Shown piece by piece: positions 23,584 to 35,202 of a stretch of DNA of 64,000 nt (the first letter of the stretch is position 1; every line of letters starts with the position of its first letter). A program made the translations under genes and the position numbers. Below the pieces are notes generated by a model. The model was not told the origin of the DNA, ran no database searches, and was given only the letters and a program-made list of their open reading frames with translations. Location: NCBI GenBank assembly GCA_002914845.1, contig JXTC01000664.1:1-64000 (forward strand), written 5' to 3'. Source of the DNA: Trema orientale (taxonomy: Eukaryota > Streptophyta > Magnoliopsida > Rosales > Cannabaceae).

Positions 23584-24071
23584 TGTTAGCATGAATATAT
23601 GGGATTGCAAAACCAAACACAAACCCTAGAACATTCATGTAAAACTGATAGGAAGGGATTCATTGAGTATACCTGAGTCCATGATCAATACCGTAGTCTA
23701 GACGATGAACCGAAGGCAGAAGCGATAGTAATTGACTGTAATTGCTAGAGGGTTTGATCTTCTGTAGCCTAAAAGCCTAATGTCACTCAGATGGAATTTT
23801 TTGCAACTGATGGTAGGTTAAAGAGAATTGAGCGTACGTATTCTTGGCTACAGGGACCATAACCCTAATAGGTTCTTTAAATAGTCCCCTGTTGGGTATC
23901 CATCAAAGCCTAACTGGGTGACTAACAGGGTATCCATATTGGTATCCATACCCAGTTGGATATCCTGACCCAGCCCTAATTAAATCACTTATTGGGTCTG
24001 CTTAAGAATAATATGGCCTAATACAATTGATAAAATATGTGGCCCAATATAGGAAATAAAATTTCCTAACA
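23584..24071 (-). repeat. 3' LTR of the copia element (left copy)
   Basis: Begins TGTTAGCATG and ends TTTCCTAACA in plus text. On the sense (minus) strand it starts TGTTAGGAAATTTTATTTCC. It aligns along its whole length with 29953-30441. Confidence 0.95.
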
Positions 24072-24086
24072 ATCTCCTACTTGGGT
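24072..24086 (-). promoter_or_regulatory. Polypurine tract next to the 3' LTR
   Basis: On the minus strand the bases just before the 3' LTR read CCCAAGTAGGAGAT. A purine-rich stretch at this place is the expected plus-strand priming site of an LTR element. Confidence 0.7.
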
Positions 24087-24577
24087 CACATATGAACCAA
24101 ATACAATTGTATTGCAAAACTGAAGTATGGCCATTAATACACCATATTATTCCTGAATATCCCCGAAGTTGCAATCCCGTCCATCAGACATATCAGCACG
24201 AAACCAAAGCGCTCGTCGTTGCACTTATTTGGATGGCAACTAGAACCCTCAATGATCACCGTACTAATACACCCGAATGACACAGATCGAGTATAGAATA
24301 TGGCATGGAAATTACACGCAATGTGATTTACCGTGTCTATTTCCAACTGGTCCACCCAAAACTTTATTGAGATCAACCGTAGTCTTTCCCCTTTAGTGCA
24401 TTACCGCAAACTTTATTGTTAACCACAATGGGAAAGCCAGAAAATATGAAATGCATCATATAATATATAATGAACAGAGTCTATAATAAAAAACATCATC
24501 AATAACCAAAGTACTGCAGTAAATAAACATAAACAAGTGTCACACAATAAGCATCTAAACCAAATTACAAACTCCCA
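24087..24577 (-). other. 3' untranslated interior of the copia element
   Basis: Between the end of the RNase H frame and the purine tract. No coding text; short frames here are shadows. Confidence 0.6.
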
Positions 24578-26440
24578 CTAAAACTGCACACCATCCAAAA
24601 ATACAACACCCATATGAGCAGTGTGCTCATGAAAGACCTTAGGTGGTAAACCTTTGGTGAGCGGATCCGCTATCATAGAGTTTGTACCAATATGCTCAAT
24701 TGACACTAAACGACTCTGAACTCTTTCTTTAACAGCTAGAAACTTAATGTCAATGTGCTTTGACTTTGATGAGCTCTTATTGCTGTTAGAATATAAGACT
24801 ACCGAGTTATTGTCATAATAAAGTTTCAATAGCCTCTCAATGCCATTTACTACATGCAGCCCGGTGATAAAATTTCGCAGCCATATTCCCTGATTGGATG
24901 CCTCATAATAAGCTATAAATTCTGCCTCCATAGTGGAAGTAGCTACGAGTGTCCACTTAGTACTCTTCTAGGAAATAGCTCCTCCAGCTAAAAGAAAGAC
25001 ATAGCCCGATGTAGATCTCTTACTATCTAGACATCCTGTAAAATCAGAGTCGGAGTACCCAATGATCTCCAAAATGTCCGATCTCTGATAAGTGAGCATG
25101 TATTCCTTTATTCTCTGTAAGTACCTCATAACCCTCTTTGCTGCCTTCCAATGATCCACTCCAGGGTTACTCATGTATCTGCCCAACATACCAACTATGA
25201 ACGCAAGATCCGGACGCGTATATACTTGAGCATACATCAGACTCCCTACAGCCGAAGCATAAGAAAACTGCTGCATAGCTTCTTTATCAATATCATTCTT
25301 GGGACTTTGGCTGAGGCTAAATTTATCTCCCTTAGACACCGGAGTGTCCGTTAGGGCACACTTATCCATACCAAACCTACTGAGCACTCTGTCGATATAG
25401 CTCTTTTGTGATAACCCAAGGATACACCGAGAACGATCTCGGTGTATCTATATACCTAATATAAAAGAGGCGACTCCAAGGTCTTTCATTTCGAAATTCT
25501 TCGCAAGAAATCTCTTGGTGTCCTGCAGTAAGCCTATATCACTACTTGCCAGTAGTATGTCATCAACATAAAGCACCAGAAAGATAAACTTACTCCCATT
25601 GAACTTATGGTATACACAATCATCAACAGAATTCACCTCAAAACCGAACGAGATGATTATCTCATGAAATTTGTGGTACCATTGACGAGAAGCCTGCTTG
25701 AGACCATAGATGGACTTCTTGAGTTTGCAAACCATAGACTTTGGATCTCCTAATACAAAGTTTTCTGGTTGCACCATATATATTGTTTCATCAATGTCTC
25801 CATTGAGAAACGCCGTCTTAATGTCCATCTGATGAAGCTCAAGATCATAATGAGCCACAAGTGCCATAATAACTCTAAAAGAGTCCTTCGAAGCAACCGG
25901 AGAGAAGGTCTCTTTAAAGTCAATGCCTTCTTTCTGAGTGAAGCCTTTAGCGACAAAACGCGTCTTATATCTCTCAACATTGCCTTTCGAATCCCGTTTA
26001 GTCTTAAATATCCATTTACAACTAATGGGCTTTGAACCTTCAGGCAATTTGACGAGATCCTAAACGCCATTGTCTCTCATAGACTTCATCTCTTCATTCA
26101 TAGCATCGATCTACTTTTGAGAATTGGAACTTTGTTTGACTTGTGTGAAGTTGATTGGATCATCTTCCACTATCCCAATGTCAAACTCATGTTCCTGGAG
26201 ATATACGACATAGTTATCCGGAATCGCACTTCTCCTTTCTCTAATGGACCTCCTTAAAGGCACTAGTTCTTGAGGCTGTTGAGTTTGCTCTACAGGAGCA
26301 TTTATCTCAACTGGGACAGGAACCTCCTGAACATTGTCTTGAACTGGAGCGATTGCATCTTGAACAATGATATTGTCAGGAACATGATCTTGAATGTCCT
26401 GACCATTGTCAATAGCAACCATAGGAAGAGAAATAAATTC
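24578..26440 (-). pseudogene. Copia reverse transcriptase and RNase H, with stops
   Basis: The RT begins around 26060 with KPISCKWIFKTKRDSKGNVE, passes KGFTQKEGIDFKETFSPVA, and has the catalytic YVDD box at about 25557-25571 and KSIYGLKQASRQWYHKF upstream of it. Stops break the frame near 26058 (before KLPEGSKP), at about 25445 (after FILGI) and near 24966. The RNase H part runs from about 25000 to 24578, with MEAEFIAYYEASNQGIWL and ADPLTKGLPPKVFHEHTAHMG. The 26440-26111 part is the integrase C-terminal linker (PLRRSIRERRSAIPDNY). All domains are present but the frame is broken at least three times. Confidence 0.92.
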
Positions 26441-27600
26441 CTCTTCAAAAACAATGTTCCTAACCTTATCTTCCCTCCCAAACTCAATATCCTCAAGAAA
26501 TCTAGCATTTCCCGTCTCAAAAAAGGACTTTATTATGGGATCATAAAACTTATAGCCTCTGGATCTTTCAGAATACCCAACAAAATAGCAGCTTACTGTT
26601 TTTGAGTCCAGTTTCTTTTTATTCGGCCTGTAAGGCCTTGCCTCAGCTGGACAACCCTATATGTGTAAATGATTTATACTGGGCTTTCGCCCAGTCCAGA
26701 GTTCATAAAGGGTTTTAGCTAATGCTTTGCTCGGTACTCTATTAAGGATATGTGTTGCAGTTTTGAGTGCGTCTCCCTATAGTGATTCTGGTAAGGTGGA
26801 ATGACTGATCATACTCCTTACTATATCCTTTAGTGTCCGATTGCGTCGTTCAGCAACACCATTCATCCTAGGTTTCTCAGGCTTGGTGTATTGCGGGACG
26901 ATGCCGCACTCTTCCAAATACTTAGCGAAAGGCCCTGGGCATCGTCCCACAATACACCAAGCCTGGGAAACCTAGGATAAATGGTGTTACTGAACGACGC
27001 AATCGGACACTAAAGGATATGGTAAGGAATATGATCAGTCATTCTACCTTACCAAAATCACTATAGGGAGACGCACTCAAAACTGCAAATACTTAGCGAA
27101 AGGCCCTGGACGTTGCTCACCTGATCCGTCATACCGACCGTAGTATTCACCACCACGATCAGATTTGACAGCTTTAATTTTCTTATCAAGCTGATTTTCA
27201 ACTTCAGCTTTATAAGCCTTAAATACGTCCAGTGATTGTGACTTCTCATAAATTAAGTATATGTACCCATAGCGAGAATAATCGTCTATGAACGTGATAA
27301 AGTACTGTTGTCCATTCCAAGAAGCTGTAGGGAATGGACCACAGATATCCGTATGTATCAGTTCTAAGACGCTAGAACTCCTATTGGCAGCTAACTTTCT
27401 AACGTTTGTCTGTTTCCCCTTTATACACTCAACGCAGACGGTAAAATCTGCCAAATCAAGGGGACCAAGGATCCTCAGACACAAGACATTCAATTCTTTG
27501 TTTAGAAATGTGTCCTAAGCGTCTGTGCTACAACATCGATGAGTCCTCATTAGTTAATTTTCGTTTTGTACCTCTTGAATTTACATGCAAAATTTCATTA
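26441..27600 (-). pseudogene. Copia integrase, disrupted by stops and an inverted duplication
   Basis: The N-terminal HHCC zinc region starts near 27535, where the normal Trp before HRRLGH is a stop codon. The core shows HTDICGP (about 27356-27336), FIDDYSRYGYIY (about 27295-27260) and SDRGGEYY (about 27165-27140). Just after this, translation runs into a 151-bp inverted copy (26938-27088). The genuine continuation resumes at about 26915 with EECGIVPQYTKPEKPRMNGVAERRNRTLKD, which holds the catalytic Glu region, and goes on to about 26450. Two further stops occur: the codon before GDALKTATHILNRVP, and the one before GCPAEARPYRPNKKK. No functional enzyme can be made from this copy. Confidence 0.92.
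26755..27088. repeat. Inverted duplication, 151-bp arms and 32-bp spacer
   Basis: Arms 26755-26905 and 26938-27088 are near-perfect inverted copies; for example, the left arm starts TTGCAGTTTTGAGTGCG and the right arm ends CGCACTCAAAACTGCAA. Spacer is 26906-26937. About 24 bp of the spacer (CAAATACTTAGCGAAAGG and on) recurs directly after the right arm at 27086-27109. This is the footprint of a fold-back or template-switch event within the integrase gene. Confidence 0.95.
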
Positions 27601-28046
27601 ACGGAGGGTTGGGTATTTACCATATAAAGATTGTCAATAAGAATACCAGAACCAATAACATTTGAATTAAGCATAAGACTAAATAAATTATTTCCAAAAG
27701 AAAAAGAATAACCGAATTTTTCCAATACAGAAACTGAAACCAAATTCCGTCTTAAAGACGGTACCACAAAAGTCTCATATAAATCCAAATATTTTCCAGA
27801 ATTTAAAGACAATCTAAAGTGCCCAATGGCCTCCACGGAAGCTGTTTGGCCATCGCCCACATAGATGAGTCTTTCATCATCACTTGACTTTCAGCTCCAC
27901 AGGCAACCCTGCATGGAAATACTAACGTGAGTAGTAGCACCCGAATCTACCCACCAAGTGTCCTTAGGTACAGAAGTTAAATTAACTTCAGAACAAACAT
28001 AAATGAGAAGCTTACCTTTCTTAACACGCCAAGCTTATACTTAACG
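27601..28046 (-). pseudogene. Copia protease region, frameshifted
   Basis: After the gag zinc knuckle the frame shifts. The next frame reads SVPKDTWWVDSGATTHVS near 27970-27920, where DSG is the aspartic protease active site. A stop follows in the text before SSDDERLIYVGDGQ (about 27890). Beyond that, RLSLNSGKYLDLYETFVVPSLRRNLVSVS is the usual sequence before integrase. It is part of the same gag-pol reading as its neighbours. Confidence 0.85.
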
Positions 28047-28852
28047 CATTCCTTATTTAGGTGTCCACTTTTTCCACAAAAGAAGCAACGTTCCTCATCT
28101 TGCTTCTTCTGTACCTTAACAGGTGGAACCCCTGCAGCTTCCTTAACTTTATCCATTTTCCTCTTCTTTGCCTCAGAGGTAGTGCTCAAGTTAGCACTTC
28201 CAGGCCTTTCGACTTTGATTTTCTCTTCCTCCTGAACACAAATGGCTATTAATTCATTAATATTCCATTTGTCATTTTGGACATTGTATATGGTCTGTAG
28301 GTTCCCGTATTGATTAGGAAGAGAAAGCAAAACCAAGGCCACAAGTAAATCCTCATTAATTTCTAACTTGAATTCCTTAAGCTTGCCAGCCAAATGAGAC
28401 ATCTGCATGATGTGGTCCCTTATATTTCCTTTGCCACTGTACCTCATTGAGATGAGTTTCCCCAAGGTACTAATCATCTCACCCTTTTTATTCTTGAGAT
28501 ATAATTTCTCAAGAGCAGCAAGGAAATCCTTAGCATTTTCCTCGTTTGGCAAAGAGCCCCGCATGACTTCTGGAATAGAGCGCTTCATGATCATGACACT
28601 CATACGATTGGACTTTTCCCAAAGCTCAAAATTCCTTTTATCCTCAGTGGAACTTTCTTCCGTAAAAGCAGGAGGTTGGTCCTTTCTAAGTGCCTGGTCA
28701 AGATCCATACAACCAAGTACGATCATAACATTCTCTTTCCAGGACTTAAAGTTTGTGCCCGTAAGCACAGGAATAGTACTCAAGTTGGCAGAAAAATTAG
28801 CAGCAGAAACTGTATAGAGAACAAAATAATACCATAAATTAAACGTGCTCAC
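28047..28852 (-). pseudogene. Copia gag (nucleocapsid zinc knuckle)
   Basis: The open frame runs from 28852 and continues to 27977, but gag text ends after the zinc knuckle. LSTIPVLTGTNFKSWKENV near 28790-28730 is the conserved gag start region. GNIRDHIMQMSHLAGKLKEF lies in the middle, and the CCHC knuckle CFFCGKSGHLNKEC is at about 28090-28050. The ATG at 28852 is only the first in the open frame; the original start may be elsewhere. The frame is intact up to the knuckle, then shifts. Confidence 0.9.
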
Positions 28853-28959
28853 AACTTAAACATCATATATAAGCATACAATATAATCACAAAATATGCAA
28901 ATATGACATATATCACATAAGGTGGGCTACCATCATAAGATACCTAGCGCAACATTAAT

Positions 28960-29690
28960 AGGCCTTCCTTTGGGCCGACGTATTAACTTGCAAGTGGTAC
29001 TCTTAGGTGTAATAATCAAATACTAACAGTAAATTCTGTCAAACAACAAACCTTCCTTTGAGCCGATTTATTGCTCATATGGAAACCAAACAACCGTCAC
29101 ATACTCATTATCACAGGTGCGTTTGTTGTCGTGCCAAATAATCATCTTCCTTTGGGCCGATAGTTATCCGCATTAACAACAAACCCATAACATCTTTATA
29201 CGTTAGACTAAACAAAACTACACAACAGAGGTTACTTTGGCAACATATTGCTTTATCGTGTTTAATCTAATATACAAGACAAATGGTGCAATGAAAAACA
29301 TCCGAAATGCCCAAGTAAATAAAGTTTTTCACAAGCACGAACCAAAATTAATTGAGTTTATAAAATTTATCAACTCTTAAAATCAAACAGAGTTTTCAAC
29401 GGATAAATTTGGGTCTATCTTTAGTGGATTTGAGGCAATGAACTTAATTTGTCAAGTTTTGGATTAGAACTCCTCGAATTAGGTCAAAACCGATTCAATT
29501 CTATCCAAAACGAGACCCAAAATCTCAAATTAGATCAAAAAACGATCTAAAGTGACAGAAGGGGTGGCGCTGCGGCACCCTGAAGTGGCACTGTGACACC
29601 AGAGTGGCGCTGCAGCGCCGTGAAGTGGCGTTGCGGCGCCACCTCTCGGGTTGTGGCGCTGCGGCGCCACGGCCTGCACCGAATTTTTTT
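28960..29690 (-). repeat. Copia leader with two kinds of short repeats
   Basis: Two repeat sets lie between gag and the primer site. CTTCCTTTGGGCCGA-like text occurs three times (about 28968, 29047 and 29149). A strikingly GC-rich cluster at 29563-29660 has at least five copies of GTGGCGCTGCGGCGCC or variants. The latter is the most GC-rich patch in the window and is followed by a T18 run. Function is unknown; it may fold in the genomic RNA. Confidence 0.75.
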
Positions 29691-29938
29691 TTTTTTTTTT
29701 TAAACTTAACCCGAAAAACCTAAGACCAGATCCTCAAATCTGTGATTATTTGTCTCTAATCACATACCTTATGACCCAAAACTCAATTACTTTAACCCTC
29801 ATAGCATCAAATACTCAATAAATCATGTAAAATTTTAAATCATGCATGTAAAATCTAAAGCCTAGAAAACCAAATAGGCGTAGATTTTGAAAACTACAGA
29901 CATGCATGAAAACCTAATCAATTTTTACATGAAATCCC

Positions 29939-29950
29939 GCTCTGATACCA
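29939..29950 (-). promoter_or_regulatory. Primer-binding site (initiator Met tRNA)
   Basis: Minus strand reads TGGTATCAGAGC two bases after the 5' LTR, the standard plant retrotransposon site complementary to the 3' end of tRNA-iMet. Confidence 0.95.
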
Positions 29951-29952
29951 CT

Positions 29953-30441
29953 TGTTATACTTGAATATATGGGATTGCAAAACCAAACACAAACCCTAGA
30001 ACATTCATGTAAAACTGATAGGAAGGGATTCATTGAGTATACCTGAGTCCATGATCAATACCGTAGTCTGGACGATGAACCGAAGGCGGAAGCGATAGTA
30101 ATTGACTGTCATTGCTAGAGGGTTTGATCTTCTGTAGCCTAAAAGCCTAATGTCACTCAGATGGAATTCTCTGCAACTGATGGTAGGTTACAGAGAATTG
30201 AGCGTACGTATTCTTGGCTACAGGGACCATAACCCTAATTGGTTCTTTAAATAGTTCCCTGTTGGGTATCCATCAAACCCTAACTAGGTGACTAACAGGG
30301 TATCCACATTGGTATCCATACCCAGTTGGATATCCTGACTCAGCCCTAATTAAATCACTTATTGAGTCTGCTTAAGAATAATATGGCCCAATACAATTGA
30401 TAAAATATGTGGCCTAACATAGGAAATAAAATTTCCTAACA
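29953..30441 (-). repeat. 5' LTR of the copia element (right copy)
   Basis: Plus text begins TGTTATACTTG and ends TTTCCTAACA. It aligns with 23584-24071 at about 96 percent by hand. Confidence 0.95.
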
Positions 30442-30457
30442 ATATCTTCCTAATAAT

Positions 30458-31257
30458 CAGTGGCGGAGCTAGAAATTTATTTCACGGGCAAACATAGAAA
30501 TCAAAATTTTAAGCTATAGCTAAAATATATTCGATAAAGGTCGATTTGCTTGTTTTTTTTTTAAGTTTAATTTCACATTATTTGATGTTATACTATCATT
30601 AGTTTCATTATATTCTCATATATAGAATAATGAGTACAATTTTTATTTCAGAAATATCTTCTAAATTTGTGAAAGAAAACTCACTTATTTTATAAAATTT
30701 GAAAATATGAGAAGACAACAAAAATAATATAGGAGTTACAAACATGTTACATTTTACATAATATGTATTACAAATTAAACATCATAACTAAATATGCGGA
30801 TAAAGTACAAATTTTTTTTAAAAAAATTACAAATATAAAACATTTAGACTAATTTACCACTATATAATTATATAAATACACACAAGTTTCACATGTATTC
30901 AACATCAAGTTTATGCGTAGCCTGATATAATATCATACGACAGTTGCTAGTTATTTAAACTAATAAATTTTAAGAAACAAATAAATTTTTGATAAAAGTT
31001 GGGAAGAAAAATAGAGAGGTTAAAAAAGGTGAAGGTAGACTATAAGAAATTTCAAATTAAATAAATTTTTGATATTTAAAAACTAGATTTTGAAATTAGG
31101 CTAAATATCGAAATTTTAAATTTAACGAGAAAAATTATAGATTAGTTAATTTAATATACATATTATACATCTATATATAGATATTATATATAAATATCTA
31201 TGATTTTTTCTACAAAAATCCAGGGGCATACCCTGCCTTAAAGTGGCTCCGCCACTG
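30458..31257. mobile_element. Non-autonomous hAT-type element, CAGTGGCGGAGC ends
   Basis: Perfect terminal inverted repeat CAGTGGCGGAGC (30458) and GCTCCGCCACTG (ending 31257), with the perfect 8-bp duplication CTAATAAT at 30450-30457 and 31258-31265. The 800-bp interior is AT-rich and non-coding. It lies only 16 bp from the copia LTR. Confidence 0.93.
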
Positions 31258-31265
31258 CTAATAAT

Positions 31266-31749
31266 TAGATGTGAGAATACACTATATCTATTAATGTTAT
31301 AAACATCTATGACACAATAACCTACAATTCAGTAGACACTCGAATATTATTTTTACTCAATAGTTTTGTAAAATTAGTAATTTACAAAAGGTCTAGATGA
31401 TTGTTTTGTTACAATTATTTTTGCTCATAGTACAACTACAAAACATTTACAACAAATCTAGAATACAACACAACAATATAAAACTGGCACTTAAGATGAT
31501 TGGTATATATCCATACCCACAACCAATGCTAAGGTGATTAGGTCTCAAATTTGAATGCTAACTTATAATACGAGAATAGATAAATAAATATAAACTAATC
31601 CACTTCCATTGCAAAATTATAGAGATCAAGATAAAAGATAACGCTGATCTTTAGAAGAGAAAAATAAAATTACCTTAAGTACATACAAATAGCAATGTTG
31701 TAAAAATGACCTTATATCTCAACTACCCCTCTCCTCCCTCCCCCACAAT
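31266..31749. other. Intergenic, nothing recognised
   Basis: AT-rich sequence, no gene or clear repeat. Confidence 0.35.
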
Positions 31750-32170
31750 CCATGTTTTTTGAGAAATAGGAAAAAACTCCCCTTAAATTTGATTTTTTAT
31801 TACAAAAAACTTTCTTATTTTTTAAATCTGACCTTCTCATATAAACTAAATTGGAAAAATTTATATTATATTTTTACTTTTTATTTAGATACATAGATAA
31901 TTATTTAAAAACAATTTTATGACTTGTGAGGTTATTTGAAGAATCAAGTCATTTTTAGAAACTAGTATGACAATTCTTAATTTATTTTAAATTTAAATCT
32001 ACTATTTACTAAGTATAATTTGTCCTTTCAATTACTTTCCCTAATTTTGTTGATACGAGGAGATCAATCGAATTTTAAAAATAGTCAAATTACAAGTCTT
32101 TTGTAATAAAGAAAAATCAAATTCTAAGGAATTTTTCCATATTTATTCAAATACAAGGACTTTCGTTAAA
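31750..32170. mobile_element. Long-inverted-repeat MITE, relative of 19690-20163
   Basis: AAATTTGATTTTTTATTACA (31786) is mirrored by TAATAAAGAAAAATCAAATT (32102), and the outer GGAAAAAACTCC is mirrored by GGAATTTTTCC. The interior CTAGTATGACAATTC and AATTTAAATCTACTATT text corresponds to the 19690 copy read in the opposite direction. Ends approximate. Confidence 0.7.
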
Positions 32171-33544
32171 ATATATATATATAATATATATAAAATATAA
32201 GGCCATTTTACAACATTTTCTGTTCGTAATTATATAATCAACTTATCTAATTTGAATCCGCTGTTTTCGCTATTTTTATCGGCTGTTTTCGCTAGAATAA
32301 TAAATTCACTTGCAATCAAGTTGTCAAGCTTAGGAAAATTGTTCACTATACTAGGATATTTGAGGTGGAAATTAAGTAGGAACACATCCAGATTTTATAT
32401 TTACAAAATTTATATATCCATATGGTCAAAATGAATATGCTGTAAGATCTGTGGTTCGATCTTATGTTTTTTTGTTTAACCATATTACATAATATATATT
32501 TCTCACTCCAATTATACATTTTTTTTTCCTTCTTTTCTTGGTTCTATCTTTTCTCAAAGCACGTTGGCTTATAATGAAGCCAAAGTTTCTCAGAAAAATC
32601 AGAGTCAGTTCATGCGTAGGGGTCCTCAAGTGTCAGCAGGCTGGCAGGGTTTTCTCCAGAGATGAAATCGACTTCTCCATCAACAACTGTCTCCTTGTTC
32701 ATTTGGCTTTGGTGCTTTTTCTCTATAATAATTGGCTTTGCTTCTTACACCCTTGTCATGCATGGCTTCTACTATTGTCTCCTTGTTCATTGTTCAAGCA
32801 CATTTTCCAAATCCCCTGAAAAAGGAAAGTCCTAAACCTGATTAGCTCTTTAAGACAAATTATAAAATTGAAAATAAACAACAAAGCTATAAATCAACTA
32901 ATTCTTAAACTTCGATCTAATCACATGCTACAACCATTTGTATATGAATTTATAGAATGATCACTTATTATTTGAAGTACTCGAGTGATAGTACTAGTGC
33001 TCATCTTATATATAAGCCTTAAAATTAAGAGGGATCAATAAAACTGAATCCTTAATCTTATCCTATATAATTGAAGGAAGATGTTTCTTTCTTGAAAGAG
33101 TCAGCATCAAACAGAAAATCAATTCCCTAACTTTGCTTTTCTTTCATATGGGTCACTTCTTGTCCATGTGAACATGTCCAAATGACCTTTTCAATAACAA
33201 TGTGATTATATGTAGTTCATGGAATTTGTGCTGTACCCAAATCACTGATTATATATACTTTCAATTTTTTCCCCCACAAGCCACATGATCTTTATAATTA
33301 AAATATGTATAATAAACTTTTGGTGCTAAAAAGCTCTTTTGTTTCTGTGTTAATGCTTTAAGGCTTCTAGACAAGTACTGTATCAGTATGAATCATGATA
33401 TGAGGATCACTTGTTTAGATAATGATGAATATACATTATACATTCAATTTGCTTTGATTTGAAATGTGGGAAAATACTCATAAGTTAATTTCAAATAGGA
33501 AATGAATCACCAAATAGAGAGCTTCAAATTTTTAAAATATGTAT
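32171..33544. other. Intergenic with one unassigned reading frame
   Basis: A 93-residue plus-strand frame at 32538-32819 is less AT-biased than its surroundings and holds a hydrophobic C-terminal half, with an internal CTCCTTGTTCATT repeat at 32689 and 32779. I recognise no family and see no supporting splice structure. The rest is AT-rich non-coding. Confidence 0.35.
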
Positions 33545-33553
33545 TTTATATAT

Positions 33554-33766
33554 GGGCACCAATTCAGTAGGTATTTTTTTTTTTTTACCTATGCATAGGT
33601 ATCAATTGGGCTAATGAAAAAAATTTTTACATATTTTTTTATATTAAAAAGTAAGAAAGAGAAAAAGTATTAATGATGCACGTCTTTTTATGCATCTCAT
33701 TTTAGCCGTTAGATCATTATTAGATGATCTAACGGCTAAAAAAAAATACCTACCGGATTGGTAACC
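33554..33766. mobile_element. Mutator-like MITE, family GGGCACCAATT, copy C
   Basis: Left GGGCACCAATTCAGTAGG, right CCTACCGGATTGGTAACC, flanked by TTTATATAT at 33545-33553 and 33767-33775 (perfect 9 bp). Inside is a perfect 17-bp hairpin (33701-33717 with 33724-33740, TTTAGCCGTTAGATCAT and complement). Confidence 0.9.
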
Positions 33767-33775
33767 TTTATATAT

Positions 33776-35197
33776 ATATATATATACCGGATAAGAATTT
33801 CTTTCATTTATTTATTTATTTATTTTTTGACAAATATCAAAATCCTCGTGGAGGGTTGATCTGCGACTATGTGATATGTAACAGTCGCCAGGTCCGCAAC
33901 GCACAAGCTCTTCATAAGAGGGCAGCAAGGGACAATGACAAGATCTCTACCCAAAGTGGGGTATATATTGTGAATTATTGGTCCAATTTAGACTTGAAAG
34001 TGTTAGATTCCACTCTCACTAGTTGCTTCTTTAGGGGTTGCTCACATGGCAAGTGGACAAAAAATGAAGAACTACGAAAATAAATAAATTATTTACCAAA
34101 AAGAAAAAAGGAAATAAATAAATTAAAAGGATATAAAGGTTTTCTGTTGTTTCTTTTAATTATTGTTTCCCCTTCATTTTCTTTGTTGATTAGGTTTTAT
34201 GTTTATTTTCTTTCCATTTCAGTTTTTATTTTCCACATTAGTTTTGGATAATTAGGGACTTGTCGGGACATAAAAAGTGAATGTAATAGTGATTCTTCTT
34301 CAAAACTATTTTAATGCTAAAATTTTTATTTTAAACCCATTTTATATAAGAGTACGATAAAAGACATAAAAACAATTTTGTGCTATACGTACAATCTTTG
34401 CAGCAATCAACCATAACTAAAAAGATTAGAATTTTCTCTTCTCTCCTCTCTTTTCTCTTTGTCCTTGAAGAGTTTAGCACGCGTCTTCTTTGTGAGTTCT
34501 TCCTCTTTTATTTTTATTTTTTAATTTCTCCTATTTGCTTTTATTTTTAAATAATCTTTCTATTTGTGAATGTAATTGTCCACCTACATCTAGATCTATA
34601 GTGTTTTTAGTTCACCTAGATCTAGATCTATGGTGATTTTAGTTTTTGTTGGTATTTTTTCTTTTAATAGTGTAGTTATCATTCAGATCTGTATCATTTA
34701 TGATTCAACTACAGATAGTTTGTTACTATCATGAATTGGATTTTGCAAAAATTCTCCTGATAAATTAATCAGAAGTACTAATTCGGATAGTAAAGAATTA
34801 AAAAGACCCATTAAAGTACTCTATATAGTAATTTTCTCCAAGATCGTTGACGGGGACTACTTTTACTACAAAATCTTTGAAGATTTTTTTATCTTCAAAT
34901 TTATGAATCGATTTCCTAATTCTTATCATAAGAGAATCTATGTAACCATGTTGCAATTGTAACCCTTATTTGAGTTTAACGAAATTGTTTCCTACAAGTG
35001 GGAAAAGAAAAAAAAAATCAACCATAACTGAAATCTAATTTTTTAGCTAATATTTAGCTAGCTATGATCTCTCCACAACTTAACGAGGGCCGGCTTAGCT
35101 CCATATTTATATTTTTTATTATTTGTTTTCATAATAAAAATAGATGATTAAGAGTTTTATGATAATAAATATACTCTTAGACAATATCTTAAGGATA
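33776..35197. other. Intergenic, no gene
   Basis: Contains a 75-residue frame at 33856-34083 with no recognisable family and a small local duplication of CTAGATCTATRGTGWTTTTAG at about 34592 and 34620. Otherwise AT-rich. Confidence 0.35.
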
Positions 35198-35202
35198 TTT
35201 TC

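Larger units (their letters stand above)
23584..30441 (-). mobile_element. Ty1/copia retrotransposon with two LTRs, degenerate
   Basis: Two direct LTRs of 488 and 489 bp bracket a 5.9-kb interior read on the minus strand: primer-binding site, leader, gag with a zinc knuckle, protease (DSG), integrase, reverse transcriptase (YVDD) and RNase H, then a purine tract. This protease-integrase-RT order is the copia order. Flanking bases ATATT (23579-23583) and ATATC (30442-30446) match 4 of 5. By hand alignment the LTRs differ at roughly 20 positions, about 96 percent identity. Many stops and frameshifts and an inverted duplication in integrase make it inactive. Lineage not assigned. Confidence 0.95.

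Noticed and set aside
32538..32819. 93-residue plus-strand frame as a gene
   Set aside because: Some non-random text, but no recognisable family, no splice partner and an internal duplicated phrase; left as unassigned.
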